A stretch of 64,000 nt of DNA. Source: Pseudoxanthomonas sacheonensis (GTDB taxonomy: Bacteria; Pseudomonadota; Gammaproteobacteria; Xanthomonadales; Xanthomonadaceae). Below are positions 43,611-52,442 of the stretch, one piece after another. Under the pieces are notes generated by a model. The model was not told the DNA's origin. It made no database searches and saw only the letters and a list, made by a program, of their open reading frames with translations. The translations under genes were made by a program, and so were the position numbers. The stretch's first letter is position 1. Each line of letters opens with the position of its first letter. Location of the stretch: the NCBI RefSeq assembly GCF_010093305.1, contig NZ_PDWS01000008.1:1-64000 (forward strand). Reading direction: 5' to 3'.

Positions 43611-43735
43611 GCACGCTTGCACAAGCAGGCCTGCACAAGCAGGTCCGCAGCTGCGTTAGAGTGGGACTTCCTCTTTGGGCTTAGCGTGCGCACGGCCATG
43701 GCCAATGCTTCTTCGAACCTTGTGCGCCGCCGCCC

Positions 43736-44137
43736 ATGAACCTGCCGCTGCATCTCGGATTCCTGGGCGCGTTGGAGGCGGGTCTGATCGCTTTTCTGGT
43801 CGGAATACTCTCCTATGGCCTGTGGCGTTGGCTGATGCTGCGAGCGGGCGCGAGCATAGGCCACGCGATCGGCTGGGCCTGCGTGACCGCGGCGGTAGTG
43901 GCGGGAGGCATCGACGCGTGGAATCTCTTCTATCTGGGCATGATGAAGCTGGAGTCGCCTCTGTACGCGCGCCTGGCGCTGCAAGGTATCCACGATGCCG
44001 AGTCGTTGGGCGCACGCGTGATCTGCGAAGTGGCTGGCGTGCTGGCTGGCGTGGCGGTCGGTTGGCAATTGTTCAGCGGCGGATTTCGTGAAAAAAACGT
44101 TTCAAAACAAGACGAAAGTCGCGATAAGCCGGATTGA
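43736..44137 (+). CDS. Small integral membrane protein (133 aa)
   Basis: A protein with four predicted membrane helices (about 8-28, 42-60, 66-78 and 92-112), beginning MNLPLHLGFLGALEAGLIAF, and a charged C-terminal tail (REKNVSKQDESRDKPD). No known family was recognised. It stands alone, 125 bases after the CPXCG gene. Confidence 0.65.
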   Translation: MNLPLHLGFLGALEAGLIAFLVGILSYGLWRWLMLRAGASIGHAIGWACVTAAVVAGGIDAWNLFYLGMMKLESPLYARLALQGIHDAESLGARVICEVAGVLAGVAVGWQLFSGGFREKNVSKQDESRDKPD

Positions 44138-44335
44138 AATCACAGTGTCGTCACAAACAGAACGCCGGACTTACTCCCCATTCACGGTTCGCTAACGAAG
44201 TGGGTAATCGCTTCTGCGGCCCTTGTGGTTAACGCAGTGTGCAGCGGCGAATCAGCCTGCCTATTCGATTCAGCAGCGCATGTGCATGGTGTGGCCGTGC
44301 GACGAATACGCACCCATACCTACGGAGTAACGACG

Positions 44336-44734
44336 ATGAAAAACACCAACCGCAAGCCCATGCTTGGTTTGATCGCTCTTTCCGCCGCTCTGGCGATGCC
44401 GATGGCCTATGCGCAGTCGCAGGCGGAAGAAGCCGCGCAGCCGCAGACCGAGCAGCCGACTCCCACCGAATCGGCAACCCCGACCGACAGCGCGCAGGGC
44501 GCGGCCACCCAGCCGACCGAGCAGGCTACCGGTGCCGCATCGAGCGGCAAGCAAGGCTGGAACGACGTGGACGCCGACAAAGATGGCGCCATCAGCAAGC
44601 AGGAGGCCTCTTCCAATGCCGGTCTTTCGCAGATCTTCGATAAAGCCGACGCCGATACCGACGGCAAGCTGACGCCGGACGAGTACAAGGCGTTCGTGAG
44701 CAAGAACTACGGCGAGCCGAAGGCCGACAAGTAA
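44336..44734 (+). CDS. Exported EF-hand protein
   Basis: A 132-residue secreted protein with signal peptide (LGLIALSAALAMPMAYAQ), a Gln/Thr/Pro/Glu-rich linker of about 45 residues and two EF-hand calcium loops: DVDADKDGAISKQE and DADTDGKLTPDE. Short periplasmic EF-hand proteins of this type are frequent in xanthomonads. ATG 44336 follows GGAGTAACGACG. A hairpin terminator follows the gene. Confidence 0.85.
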   Translation: MKNTNRKPMLGLIALSAALAMPMAYAQSQAEEAAQPQTEQPTPTESATPTDSAQGAATQPTEQATGAASSGKQGWNDVDADKDGAISKQEASSNAGLSQIFDKADADTDGKLTPDEYKAFVSKNYGEPKADK

Positions 44735-44795
44735 TCGATTAATCGATCAACAATCAGCAGTCGCTTGAACCGGTGCCCCTGCACCGGACTCTGGG

Positions 44796-44820
44796 AGGGG
44801 GCGGCGCGAGCCGCCCCTTC
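44796..44820 (+). terminator. Terminator after the EF-hand gene
   Basis: Stem GGGGCGGC, loop GCGA, complement GCCGCCCC followed by TTCTCGTTTT. It stands 60 bases behind the stop. Confidence 0.75.
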
Positions 44821-44900
44821 TCGTTTTGAATTCGCTCGTTTTTGGATCTGGGAAAGCGGCTGCCTCCGCACCGTCTCCCGCAAATAATGAGGAAAAAGCC

Positions 44901-45218
44901 ATGAGTACCGAAAATCCCAAGACCGCCGGCCTCCCGCTGCGTACCGCATTGCTGCTGGCGCTGGCATTGCCGGGCGCCCTGCTGGTTTCCGGCTGCAACA
45001 AGCCCGCCGAGCCGGCGCCCGGCGAAACCGCGACGCCGGCGCCCGCCGAAACGCCGCCACCGGCCACTGATACGCCGCCGCCTACGGATACGGCGCCCGC
45101 ACCGGCTACGGATCCTGCCAGCACGCCGCCGGCGGATCCGAACGCGCCTCCTGCAGCGGAACCGTCGACCCCGCCCGCGCCGGCCGACAGCGACAGCGCG
45201 CCGAAGTCCGGCAACTGA
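44901..45218 (+). CDS. Pro/Ala-rich lipoprotein (105 aa)
   Basis: A small lipoprotein: signal LLLALALPGALLVSGC with the lipidated cysteine at about residue 32, followed by about 70 residues consisting nearly only of Pro, Ala, Thr, Glu and Asp. It has no folded domain and is probably an extended spacer tethered to the outer membrane. The ATG has GAGGAA in front. The lipobox region SGCNKPA resembles that of the lipoprotein at 36371. Confidence 0.75.
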   Translation: MSTENPKTAGLPLRTALLLALALPGALLVSGCNKPAEPAPGETATPAPAETPPPATDTPPPTDTAPAPATDPASTPPADPNAPPAAEPSTPPAPADSDSAPKSGN

Positions 45219-45269
45219 CCGTGGCAACTGACCGGCGATCAGCCTGTGCGTGCGCAGGCAACAGCCAGA

Positions 45270-45300
45270 GGAGGGCGGCCGATCGGCCGCCCTCCGTTTT
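45270..45300 (+). terminator. Terminator after the Pro/Ala-rich lipoprotein gene
   Basis: Perfect stem GGAGGGCGGCC, loop GATC, GGCCGCCCTCC, followed by GTTTT. Confidence 0.85.
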
Positions 45301-45341
45301 ATGGGCACTGGTATCCTTCGCCACGGACGATGGAGTAGCCG

Positions 45342-46070
45342 ATGGCGCAGGCAATCGAGTGGGTGGGATTCGACGGCGACGACACGCTGTGGAAGAGCGA
45401 GGACTACTACCGTGCCGCGGAATTGGCCTTCGAGGAAATCATAGGCCAGTACATCGATCTCACCGATGCGCGCAGCCTGCATCATCTGCTGGAAGTGGAG
45501 CGCCGCAACCTGCGCATATTCGGCTACGGCGTAAAGGGCATGACCCTGTCGATGATCGAGTCGGCCGTGCAACTGACCGGCGAGCGCATCAGTGCGCGCG
45601 ACATCCACCGCGTGATCGAGATCGGCCGCGCCACCCTGCAGCATCCGGTTGAACTCATCGACGGTATCCGCGAGGCGGTGGAATCCATCGCCTCGCGGTA
45701 CGAGATCGTACTGATCACCAAGGGCGACCTGTTCCACCAGGAGGCCAAGATCGAAGAGTCGGGCCTGGCTGATTTGTTCCACCGCATCGAAGTGGTGTCC
45801 GAAAAGGACGCCAAGACTTACGCGCGCGTGCTCCGCGAGCTAGACGTGCCCGCCGCCGGGTTCGCGATGATCGGAAATTCCCTCCGTTCCGATATCGAAC
45901 CCGTGGTCGCGCTCGGGGGCTGGGGCATCCACGTGCCGTACCACATCACCTGGGCGCATGAGGCCGAGCATGCGATCGCCGAAGACGAGCCGCGCATGCT
46001 ACGGGTCGAAACCGCGCGCGACCTGCCCGATGCGTTGTCGCGCCTGTCGGCTGCGGCAGTCCGGGCCTGA
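45342..46070 (+). CDS. HAD-family hydrolase
   Basis: A phosphatase-like haloacid dehalogenase of 242 aa. The nucleophile motif is VGFDGDDTLWKSE (about 8-20), motif II is VLITKGD, motif III the Lys in EKDAKTYARVL and motif IV GNSLRSDIEPVVALGG. A four-helix cap lies between about 20 and 90. The GDDTLW variant is shared with a subgroup of bacterial HADs of unknown substrate. It may be co-transcribed with the small gene 46 bases downstream. Confidence 0.88.
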   Translation: MAQAIEWVGFDGDDTLWKSEDYYRAAELAFEEIIGQYIDLTDARSLHHLLEVERRNLRIFGYGVKGMTLSMIESAVQLTGERISARDIHRVIEIGRATLQHPVELIDGIREAVESIASRYEIVLITKGDLFHQEAKIEESGLADLFHRIEVVSEKDAKTYARVLRELDVPAAGFAMIGNSLRSDIEPVVALGGWGIHVPYHITWAHEAEHAIAEDEPRMLRVETARDLPDALSRLSAAAVRA

Positions 46071-46116
46071 TCCGGCCATGCCGACGTTTTCCGGGCCGCT
46101 GCGGCACAATCGATCC

Positions 46117-46575
46117 ATGGCCCGCTTCCTGTCCCGCCTGCTGCTGACCGCTGCGCTGCTTCTGGGCCACAGCGCGCAGACACTGGCGCAGTCCGACGAA
46201 CCCGCTTACCAGCCCCGCACCGGCGATGCATGGATAGACCGGCATCTGGCCGACATCAACCGCTACGCCGCACGTTATCCGCGGAGTTTCGCCGATGAGG
46301 TCGCGCGGTATTACTCGGTGCCGCGCGACTACGTGGAAGCCATGCAGCAGCAGCCGGCATGGACGCCCGGGGACATCTTCATGGCCTGCGCGCTGGCGCA
46401 GCGTATTGCGCAGCCTTGCCGTTCGGTGGTGCGCGAATGGTCCCGCGATCACACCGAAGGGTGGTCAGGCGTGGCGACGCGGCTGCAGGCCAAACCGGGC
46501 AGCGCCCCTTACCGCGAACTGCGCAAGGACATCGAACGGACCTACGCGCGCTGGGCGCGCCCGCTGGCGAAGTAA
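46117..46575 (+). CDS. Exported hypothetical protein (152 aa)
   Basis: Signal peptide (RFLSRLLLTAALLLGHSAQT) followed by a helical domain of about 125 residues with GDAWIDRHLADINRYAARYP and DIFMACALAQRIAQPCRSVV; the two cysteines around ACAL and PCRS may bond. No named family was recognised, though the pattern recurs in xanthomonads. An in-frame ATG at 46078 gives a longer leader; 46117 fits the signal better. It is convergent with the acetylesterase gene. Confidence 0.65.
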   Translation: MARFLSRLLLTAALLLGHSAQTLAQSDEPAYQPRTGDAWIDRHLADINRYAARYPRSFADEVARYYSVPRDYVEAMQQQPAWTPGDIFMACALAQRIAQPCRSVVREWSRDHTEGWSGVATRLQAKPGSAPYRELRKDIERTYARWARPLAK

Positions 46576-46594
46576 CCGCACGCCGCATCCGGCG

Positions 46595-47719
46595 CTATCG
46601 GGCGCCTTTCTTGCGATAGGTGATCAGCAACACCAGGTCCTCATCGCCGGTCTGGCGAATGGTGTGGGTGCTGCCGGGCCGGGTCAGCATGGCGTTGCCG
46701 GGACCTACGGTGTGTTCCTTGCCGTCCAGCGTGTAGACGCCGGTTCCGCTGACCACGTAGTAGATCTCGTCATGGTCGTGCTGGTGCAGGCCGATACCGG
46801 CGCCGCGGTGCAGGGCACGCTTGCGGAACTCGAACGACATCTCCGGCGCGTCCTTGAAGAAGGGATACGCCGTGGTTTCGCCGGAGCCGCCATGCGGCCC
46901 GGGTTGTACGACCGCGATATCGCGGTCGTGCGCGACCAGGGAGGGATGCGCTTGCGAGGCGCGGTCGGCCAGCGCGGTCGGGCGCGCGCCGCAGTCGGTG
47001 TCGCGCACCAGGTGCGGCTTCAAGGAAGGATCGAGTTTTTCCCAGCTCCCTGCCACCAGGCACGCCACGGCGAAGGCGCCCCGGCGTTGGAAGTGGGTAT
47101 CGTCGGTCTGGCCTTGTTCCGGCACATGCATGTAGAAGGCCTTGGAGGGTTCGTCGCCCAGGGCGCGCAGCCAGTCCATGCTGGCGGCGTGCAGGTCGAT
47201 CAAGCCGATCCGCTCGCGCGCGGCCAGATCGCGCATGGCCTGCGGATAGAGCCCGTGCGTGTCCAGCAACTGGCCGTGATCGAACTTCCGCCGCGCCACC
47301 GGAGTGATGAGGATCGGCGTGGCGCCGCGTTCGCGGGCCAGCGCCACATAACGCATCAGCCATTGCGGGTAGGCCTGCAACGGCTCGTTGTAGCGCGCGG
47401 GATCTTCGATCTTCTCGTCGTTGTGGCCGAACTGGATCAGCAGCACATCGCCCTTGCGCAGATCCTTGGCGATGCCGTCCAGCCAGCCCTGGTCGATGAA
47501 ACTGCGCGAACTGCGTCCGCTCTGCGCGTGGTTGCGTACTTCCCAGGTTTCGTCCAGATACGTTTGCAGTACCTGTCCCCAGCCGGTGCGCGGCGCGCGC
47601 TCCGGGCCGTATTCGCTGGCGGTGGAGTCGCCGGCGATGAAGACGCGGTGGATCGGCGAGCCTGCGGAAGCGGAAATCGCCGCCGTCATGCAGGCCAGGA
47701 ACAATAGCCACCTCGACAT
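46595..47719 (-). CDS. Rhamnogalacturonan acetylesterase (CE12-type) fused to cupin
   Basis: A 374-residue exported protein of two domains. Residues about 24-230 form an SGNH hydrolase of the CE12 type with VFIAGDSTASEY (Ser about 32), LLIQFGHNDEK and the Asp/His motif DDTHF (about 206-210); such enzymes remove acetyl groups from rhamnogalacturonan. Residues about 285-374 form a cupin with LHQHDHDEIYYVVSGTGVYT, suited to bind a metal or sugar. The ATG has GGAGG ahead. It lies behind kduI-kduD on the same strand, separated by a hairpin repeat. The fusion is unusual; the cupin might bind uronates. Confidence 0.83.
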   Translation of the reverse strand: MSRWLLFLACMTAAISASAGSPIHRVFIAGDSTASEYGPERAPRTGWGQVLQTYLDETWEVRNHAQSGRSSRSFIDQGWLDGIAKDLRKGDVLLIQFGHNDEKIEDPARYNEPLQAYPQWLMRYVALARERGATPILITPVARRKFDHGQLLDTHGLYPQAMRDLAARERIGLIDLHAASMDWLRALGDEPSKAFYMHVPEQGQTDDTHFQRRGAFAVACLVAGSWEKLDPSLKPHLVRDTDCGARPTALADRASQAHPSLVAHDRDIAVVQPGPHGGSGETTAYPFFKDAPEMSFEFRKRALHRGAGIGLHQHDHDEIYYVVSGTGVYTLDGKEHTVGPGNAMLTRPGSTHTIRQTGDEDLVLLITYRKKGAR

Positions 47720-47759
47720 ATCGATTCGCCTCCAGATTTGAATCAGGATGTGAGCCGGG

Positions 47760-47834
47760 CGTGGGAGCGGCCTCCGGCCGCGAGCTCTTCCGGTGGCGGA
47801 TCCAAAAAGCTCGCGGCCGGAGGCCGCTCCCACG
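47760..47834. repeat. GTGGGAGCGGC hairpin repeat, family B copy 2
   Basis: Arms CGTGGGAGCGGCCTCCGGCC (47760-) and GGCCGGAGGCCGCTCCCACG (-47834), continued inward by GCGAGCT/AGCTCGC: 27 base pairs in all, loop 21 bases. It lies between kduD and the acetylesterase-cupin gene and may reduce transcription between them. Confidence 0.82.
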
Positions 47835-47840
47835 AGTTCG

Positions 47841-48599
47841 CTAGCGGGCCAGCCAGCCGCCATCGACGGGAATCACCGCGCCGTTGACGTAATCCGAAGC
47901 GCGCGAAGCCAGGAACACGGCGGTGCCGCCCAGATCCGCCGGCTCGCCCCAGCGGCTGGCCGGAATGCGGTCCAATATCGCCTTGCTGCGCTCGGCATCG
48001 GCACGCAGCTGCGCGGTGTTGTCGGTGGCCATGTAGCCGGGCGCGATGGCGTTGATGTTGACGCCTTTGGCGGCCCATTCGTTGGCCAGCAAGCGGGTGA
48101 TGCCGGCGATGCCGGATTTGCTGGCGGTATACGAGGGCACGCGGATGCCGCCCTGGAACGACAGCATGGAAGCGATGTTGATGATCTTGCCGCTGCCCTG
48201 GGCGATGAAATGCTTGCCCGCGGCCTGCGACATGAAGAAGGCGCCCTTGATGTTGACGTTCATCACGTCGTCCCAATCCTTTTCGCTGAACTCCACCGCG
48301 TCGGCGCGGCGGATCAGGCCGGCGTTGTTGACCAGGATGTGCAGGCCGCCAAGGCCGTTTATGGTTTCGGCGACGATACGTTCGACCGGCTCGATGCTGC
48401 TGAGGTTGGCTTCGATGTTGAGGAAGCGGCGGCCCAGCGCCTTCACTTTTTCCTCGGTCTCGGTGGCGGCCACGATACCGGCGCCGGCGATGTCGGCGCC
48501 CGCTTCGGCCAGAGCCAGCGCGATGCCTTGACCGAGGCCCGTGTTGGCACCGGTGACCAGCGCGACCTTTCCTTCCAGACTGAATGCGTTGCTTGCCAT
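47841..48599 (-). CDS. kduD: 2-dehydro-3-deoxy-D-gluconate 5-dehydrogenase
   Basis: Short-chain dehydrogenase reducing 2,5-diketo-3-deoxygluconate to 2-keto-3-deoxygluconate in pectin breakdown. 252 aa; NAD-binding KVALVTGANTGLGQGIALAL, LVNNAGLIRRADAVEFSEKD, the active-site Tyr-Lys in PSYTASKSGIAGI with the upstream Ser in NIASMLSFQGG, and AIAPGYMATDNT. The RRADAVEF and FQGGIRVPSY segments are typical of KduD. It follows kduI by 40 bases. Confidence 0.93.
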   Translation of the reverse strand: MASNAFSLEGKVALVTGANTGLGQGIALALAEAGADIAGAGIVAATETEEKVKALGRRFLNIEANLSSIEPVERIVAETINGLGGLHILVNNAGLIRRADAVEFSEKDWDDVMNVNIKGAFFMSQAAGKHFIAQGSGKIINIASMLSFQGGIRVPSYTASKSGIAGITRLLANEWAAKGVNINAIAPGYMATDNTAQLRADAERSKAILDRIPASRWGEPADLGGTAVFLASRASDYVNGAVIPVDGGWLAR

Positions 48600-48639
48600 G
48601 TGCTTCCCTCGTTGAGTGCTTGTCGGCGTGGTGACGGCG

Positions 48640-49488
48640 TTACTTGAGCTGGCAGATGTCGAGTACGTTCATGTCGGTGTAGTCCAGGTTTTCGCCGCCC
48701 ATCGCCCAGATGAAGCAGTAGTTGCTGGTGCCCGAACCCATATGGATGGACCACGGCGGCGATACCACCGCTTCGCCGTCGGCGACCACGATGTGGCGCT
48801 GCGCGTCCGGTTCGCCCATGAAGTGGTAGACGCGGTCGTTGTCGCCCAGGTCGAAGTAGAAATAAACCTCGCTGCGACGGTCGTGCAGATGCGGAGGCAT
48901 GGTGTTCCAGACACTGCCGGTCTTGAGCACGGTCAGGCCCAGCAGCAACTGCGAGGACTGGCAGGTGGCCGGCACGATGTACTGGTAGATGGTGCGTTCG
49001 TTGCTGGTTTCCAGCGAGCCGCGTTCCAGCGAAACCGCGTTGGCGATGGCCAGCGGCTTGGTCTCGAAGCGCGCGTGCGCCGGCGTGGAAGTAAGGTAAT
49101 AACGTGCGGGGTTGGCGGCGTCGTCGGAAGCGAAGGACACGTCCGCGCTGCCCATGGCCACGTACAGGCCGTCTTTCGGTCCCAGCGTGTATGCCGTGCC
49201 GTCCACGGTGACCTTGCCCGTGCCCGCGCCGACATTGATCACGCCCAGTTCGCGGCGCTCCAGGAACGGTTTGCCTGCGGCCGAAGCCGGTTCGGTCTGC
49301 CGAGGCAGATCGACGGCTTTGGAAACGGGCGCGGCGCCGCCGATCACGAAGCGCTCGTTGTGCGAGTAGTTGAGCTGCACCGTGTCGGCCACGAACAGGC
49401 CGCTGATCAGGTAGCGGTCGCGCAGCTGGTCGTTGCTGGCGCCGTCCATCATGTCGGGGTGGGTGGCGTGGTAGGTCTTGCAGTACAT
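48640..49488 (-). CDS. kduI: 5-dehydro-4-deoxy-D-glucuronate isomerase
   Basis: Isomerises 5-keto-4-deoxyuronate, the product of unsaturated galacturonate, to 2,5-diketo-3-deoxygluconate. 282 aa bicupin. Characteristic sequences are [37 protein letters not shown] and the metal site in [20 protein letters not shown] with the Glu of SEVYF, then [20 protein letters not shown]. It is the first gene of kduI-kduD(-acetylesterase); the putative LacI-type operator lies about 70 bases ahead of its ATG. Confidence 0.95.
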   Translation of the reverse strand: MYCKTYHATHPDMMDGASNDQLRDRYLISGLFVADTVQLNYSHNERFVIGGAAPVSKAVDLPRQTEPASAAGKPFLERRELGVINVGAGTGKVTVDGTAYTLGPKDGLYVAMGSADVSFASDDAANPARYYLTSTPAHARFETKPLAIANAVSLERGSLETSNERTIYQYIVPATCQSSQLLLGLTVLKTGSVWNTMPPHLHDRRSEVYFYFDLGDNDRVYHFMGEPDAQRHIVVADGEAVVSPPWSIHMGSGTSNYCFIWAMGGENLDYTDMNVLDICQLK

Positions 49489-49555
49489 GGTCGGCTCCGG
49501 GCGTGAGGGCGGCAGGAGCTGCGCGCCGGCAGGGAAGGCTGGATTCTAATAGGTT

Positions 49556-49573
49556 TGGTAACCGGTGTCATTT
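49556..49573. promoter_or_regulatory. Putative LacI-type operator before kduI
   Basis: TGGTAACCGGTGTCATTT, an imperfect palindrome around CCGG (TGACA-CCGG-TTACCA on the other strand), of the type bound by LacI-family regulators. Its 14-base core AACCGGTGTCATTT recurs exactly at 56215-56228. Both copies stand about 70 bases from a pectin-gene start, and a LacI-family gene lies between them. Confidence 0.7.
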
Positions 49574-49627
49574 CGCATTGCGGCAGAGGTTTTGCGGGCG
49601 GAAGTCGGCATGGCTGTTGCTCTTGTT

Positions 49628-49715
49628 TTGCCCTTTTGGAAAGCGCTACGGGGGATTTGTTCTTGGTGCGAAGAGCAAATCCCCCTCGATCCCCCTTTTT
49701 CAAAGGGGGAGGTAG
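49628..49715. repeat. Nested hairpin repeat, family A copy 2
   Basis: Related to the element at 633-782: CTACGGGGGATTTGTTCTT on the left, AAGAGCAAATCCCCCTCGAT on the right, with outer arms CCCTTTTGGAAAG and TTTTTCAAAGGGGGAGG. It is located between kduI and lacI. Confidence 0.72.
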
Positions 49716-49743
49716 AAGGCGCCGCTAACGCTACTGCTTGGAT

Positions 49744-50799
49744 TCACTCCGGCGGTTGGCAGGAATCGCGGATCACAAGGTGCGGGCGCACGCTGGCGGC
49801 GGACAGGGTGGAGGTGGCGTCCGGCTGCACCAGCATGGAAGCGGCCAGGCGCCCCGTATCGCGCGTAGGGCGGCGCACGGAGGTCAGCGAGGGCCACAGG
49901 CGCGAGGCCAGCGGGCTGTCGTCGAAGCCCACCACCGACAGCTGCTGCGGGATATTGATGCCCGAGCGCATGGCGACCTTGTACACGCCGGCGGCCATTT
50001 CGTCGTTGCCGGTGAAGATCGCGGTGGGGCGCTGCTTGCCGGCCAGCAGTTTTTCGGCGGCCGAGACGCCCGATTCGAAGGTGTAGCCGGCCTCCACTAC
50101 CCGCGCTTTCGGCAGTTCCATGCCGTAACGGCCCAATCCTTCCACGAAGCCGGCGGTGCGCTCCAGCGCGGAGCGGTAGTTGCTGGGACCGGTGATCAGC
50201 GCGATATCGCGATGGCCCAGCATATGAAGGTAATCGGCCGCTTCGGCGGCGCCGTCGCGGTCGTGGGTCACCACCATACGCGACATCTCGTCCATCGCCA
50301 CCGGCGCGATGCGCACGTAACGGCAGCCTATTTCCAGCAGCATGTCGGCCAGCGCCTGGTCTTCGGAAACGCGCGGCACCAGCATGACCCCATGCAGTTT
50401 CTGCTGCTGGACGAAGCGGCGCACGCCATCGATGTAGTTGGGATTGCGGCTGTCGCAGGGGTGCACCACCAGTTCGAAACCCGAATCGCGAATGGCGTCC
50501 AGCGCGCCGTACTGCATGTTGACGATGTACTGCGCGGTCGGATTGTCGTAGACCATGCCGATCAGGAACGACTTGCGGAAGGCGAGTCCGCGCGCCATCG
50601 GGTCGGGCGAATAGCCCACTTCGCGCATCAGCGCTTCCACCTTCTCGCGCGTGTCCTTACGCACCAGCGGCGAGTGGTTGATGATGCGCGAGACGGTTTT
50701 CTTGGATACCCCCGACAGCCGCGCGATGTCGTTGATCGTCGATGCTTTGCCGGAGCCGGCTGGCTTGGCGGACGTTTCGGGCTTCTTGCGCGCAGGCAT
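49744..50799 (-). CDS. LacI-family transcriptional regulator of the pectin locus
   Basis: DNA-binding repressor of 351 aa. A basic leader precedes the HTH TINDIARLSGVSKKTVSRII with hinge helix (MARGLAFRKSFLIGMVYD), then a periplasmic-binding-protein-like effector domain (VVHPCDSRNPNYIDGVRRFV, AIFTGNDEMAAGVYKVAMRS, LSVVGFDDSPLASRLWPSLT). The ATG at 50799 is the first that gives a normal LacI start; the open frame upstream overlaps the GH43 gene antisense-free but is unlikely. It lies between the GH43 and kduI genes on the same strand, and probably acts on the two AACCGGTGTCATTT operators. The inducer may be KDG or a uronate. Confidence 0.9.
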   Translation of the reverse strand: MPARKKPETSAKPAGSGKASTINDIARLSGVSKKTVSRIINHSPLVRKDTREKVEALMREVGYSPDPMARGLAFRKSFLIGMVYDNPTAQYIVNMQYGALDAIRDSGFELVVHPCDSRNPNYIDGVRRFVQQQKLHGVMLVPRVSEDQALADMLLEIGCRYVRIAPVAMDEMSRMVVTHDRDGAAEAADYLHMLGHRDIALITGPSNYRSALERTAGFVEGLGRYGMELPKARVVEAGYTFESGVSAAEKLLAGKQRPTAIFTGNDEMAAGVYKVAMRSGINIPQQLSVVGFDDSPLASRLWPSLTSVRRPTRDTGRLAASMLVQPDATSTLSAASVRPHLVIRDSCQPPE

Positions 50800-50849
50800 G
50801 GACGTCGCTGTCTGGGGAAAGGTTCGGGAGGATTCTAGCCCGCGCGCCG

Positions 50850-52442
50850 TCAGTCCAGCGCGCGGTAGCGGAAATGGCGGAAACTCACCGTACCCTCGCC
50901 CGCGGCGTACAGCGACGGCTTCAGGGCCAGGAAGCCGCCGGCGACGTTGTGGTGGTAGCCGGAGACTTCCATCTGCACCGGGTACTTGGTCCAGGCGACG
51001 CCGTCGGGGCTGCTGTGGATGGTCAGGACATGGCGGTCGTTGGTGACCCGCAGCCATAGCCGGCCGCCTTTCGCGCTGGCTGGAAGCGTCGCCGGACGTT
51101 CGGGTCCGTAGCGGTGCATGATGAAATTCTCGCCATTACTGCCCACGCCCGCGTACAGCTTGTCGTTGTAGAACAGCAGGGCGCCGCCCTGCGCGCCGGG
51201 CTCGATCTCCATTTCGACTTCGAACTGGTAAGCCAGGTCGCCGGCGATGAAGCCCAGCGGCGAACTGTCGCGCGGCGAGCTGCCTTTCCCGCGCATCTTC
51301 ATGGCCCCGTCGCCGAAGGCCAGGCGTGCGTATTCGTCGGGCGCCGGTTTGAAGAACGCCCATTGCGGACCCAGCTTGCCGCTGGAGAAGTCGTCCGACA
51401 GCGGCATGCCGTGCGGACCCGATGCGGCGCCCGCGGGCTTGCGGATCGGTCGGCTCAGGTCGCCGCCCTTGGCGACGAACCAGCCGTCATCGGTCCATTC
51501 GATAGGCTCCAGCAACGCCTGTCTGCCCAGCGTCCAGAAATCGTGTTCGTAGCCGTGGTAGATCATCCACCACTGGCCTGCCACATCCTCCACCAGGGTG
51601 GCGTGGCCGCGCGACCACCAGTATTCGTCCCTGGATCTGGTACGCACTACCGGATTGTTGGGCGCGTTCTGCCACGGGCCGTGGATCGAACGCGAGCGCG
51701 CGACGATGACCATGTGCCCGGTCGGCGGACCCGCGGTGCCGCCGACCGCGGTGATCATGTAGTACCAGCCATTGTGGCGGGTGATCTTGGGGCCTTCCTG
51801 CGCGTAGCCTTCCACATCCCATGATTCGGGGTACTTCCATCCATCGTAGACGTGCTTGATTTCGCCGACGGTGCTCAGGCCGTCGTCGGCCAGCCGCACA
51901 TAATCGCCGCCGCTGAGGAACAGATAGCGCTTGCCGTCTTCGCCCACGGCATGGCCGGGATCGATATGGCCGGACAGGCCGATGTCGATGGGCTCGCTCC
52001 AGGGCCCGCGGATGTCGTCGGCCCAGACCACGAAGTTGCTCCGCGTGCTGCCTTCGGTGCCGCCGCGGCGCGCGGGAAAATAGATGTAGTAGCGTCCTTC
52101 GTGCTTGACCAGGTCGGGCGCCCAGATGGATCCGACATTGGTCTTGATGCCATGCCCGATCGGCTGCCAGTTGACCAGGTCGCGCGAATGCCAGATGGGC
52201 AGGCCGGGATAGGCTTCGAAAGAGGACAGAGTGAGGTAATAGTCCTCGCCGTCGCGCAGTACCGACGGATCCGGGTGGTCGCCTGACAGCACGGGGTTGA
52301 GGAAACTGCCATTGCCCAGGTCCGCTTGGCGCTGGTTTTCGATGCCGCGCTTCCATTGCGGCTCGTTCGCTGCGGATGCCAGCGTCGGCAGGGCCAGCAG
52401 CAACAGCGCGGCCAGCAGCGCACGTAGTCTTCCCCGATTCAC
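50850..52442 (-). CDS. Glycoside hydrolase family 43 enzyme
   Basis: An exported GH43-type arabinofuranosidase/xylosidase of 530 aa. It has a signal peptide (RALLAALLLLALPTLASA), then the five-bladed propeller with catalytic base in SGDHPDPSVLRDGEDYYL, WAPDLVKHEGRYYIYF, and the proton-donor Glu in YAQEGPKITRHNGWYYM; a beta-sandwich domain follows (from about 355, DDFSSGKLGPQWAFFKPA). GTG 52442 overlaps the dctM stop (GTGA), so it belongs to the TRAP operon. It may remove arabinose, xylose or galactose side chains from pectin; the specificity is not determined. Confidence 0.88.
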   Translation of the reverse strand: MNRGRLRALLAALLLLALPTLASAANEPQWKRGIENQRQADLGNGSFLNPVLSGDHPDPSVLRDGEDYYLTLSSFEAYPGLPIWHSRDLVNWQPIGHGIKTNVGSIWAPDLVKHEGRYYIYFPARRGGTEGSTRSNFVVWADDIRGPWSEPIDIGLSGHIDPGHAVGEDGKRYLFLSGGDYVRLADDGLSTVGEIKHVYDGWKYPESWDVEGYAQEGPKITRHNGWYYMITAVGGTAGPPTGHMVIVARSRSIHGPWQNAPNNPVVRTRSRDEYWWSRGHATLVEDVAGQWWMIYHGYEHDFWTLGRQALLEPIEWTDDGWFVAKGGDLSRPIRKPAGAASGPHGMPLSDDFSSGKLGPQWAFFKPAPDEYARLAFGDGAMKMRGKGSSPRDSSPLGFIAGDLAYQFEVEMEIEPGAQGGALLFYNDKLYAGVGSNGENFIMHRYGPERPATLPASAKGGRLWLRVTNDRHVLTIHSSPDGVAWTKYPVQMEVSGYHHNVAGGFLALKPSLYAAGEGTVSFRHFRYRALD

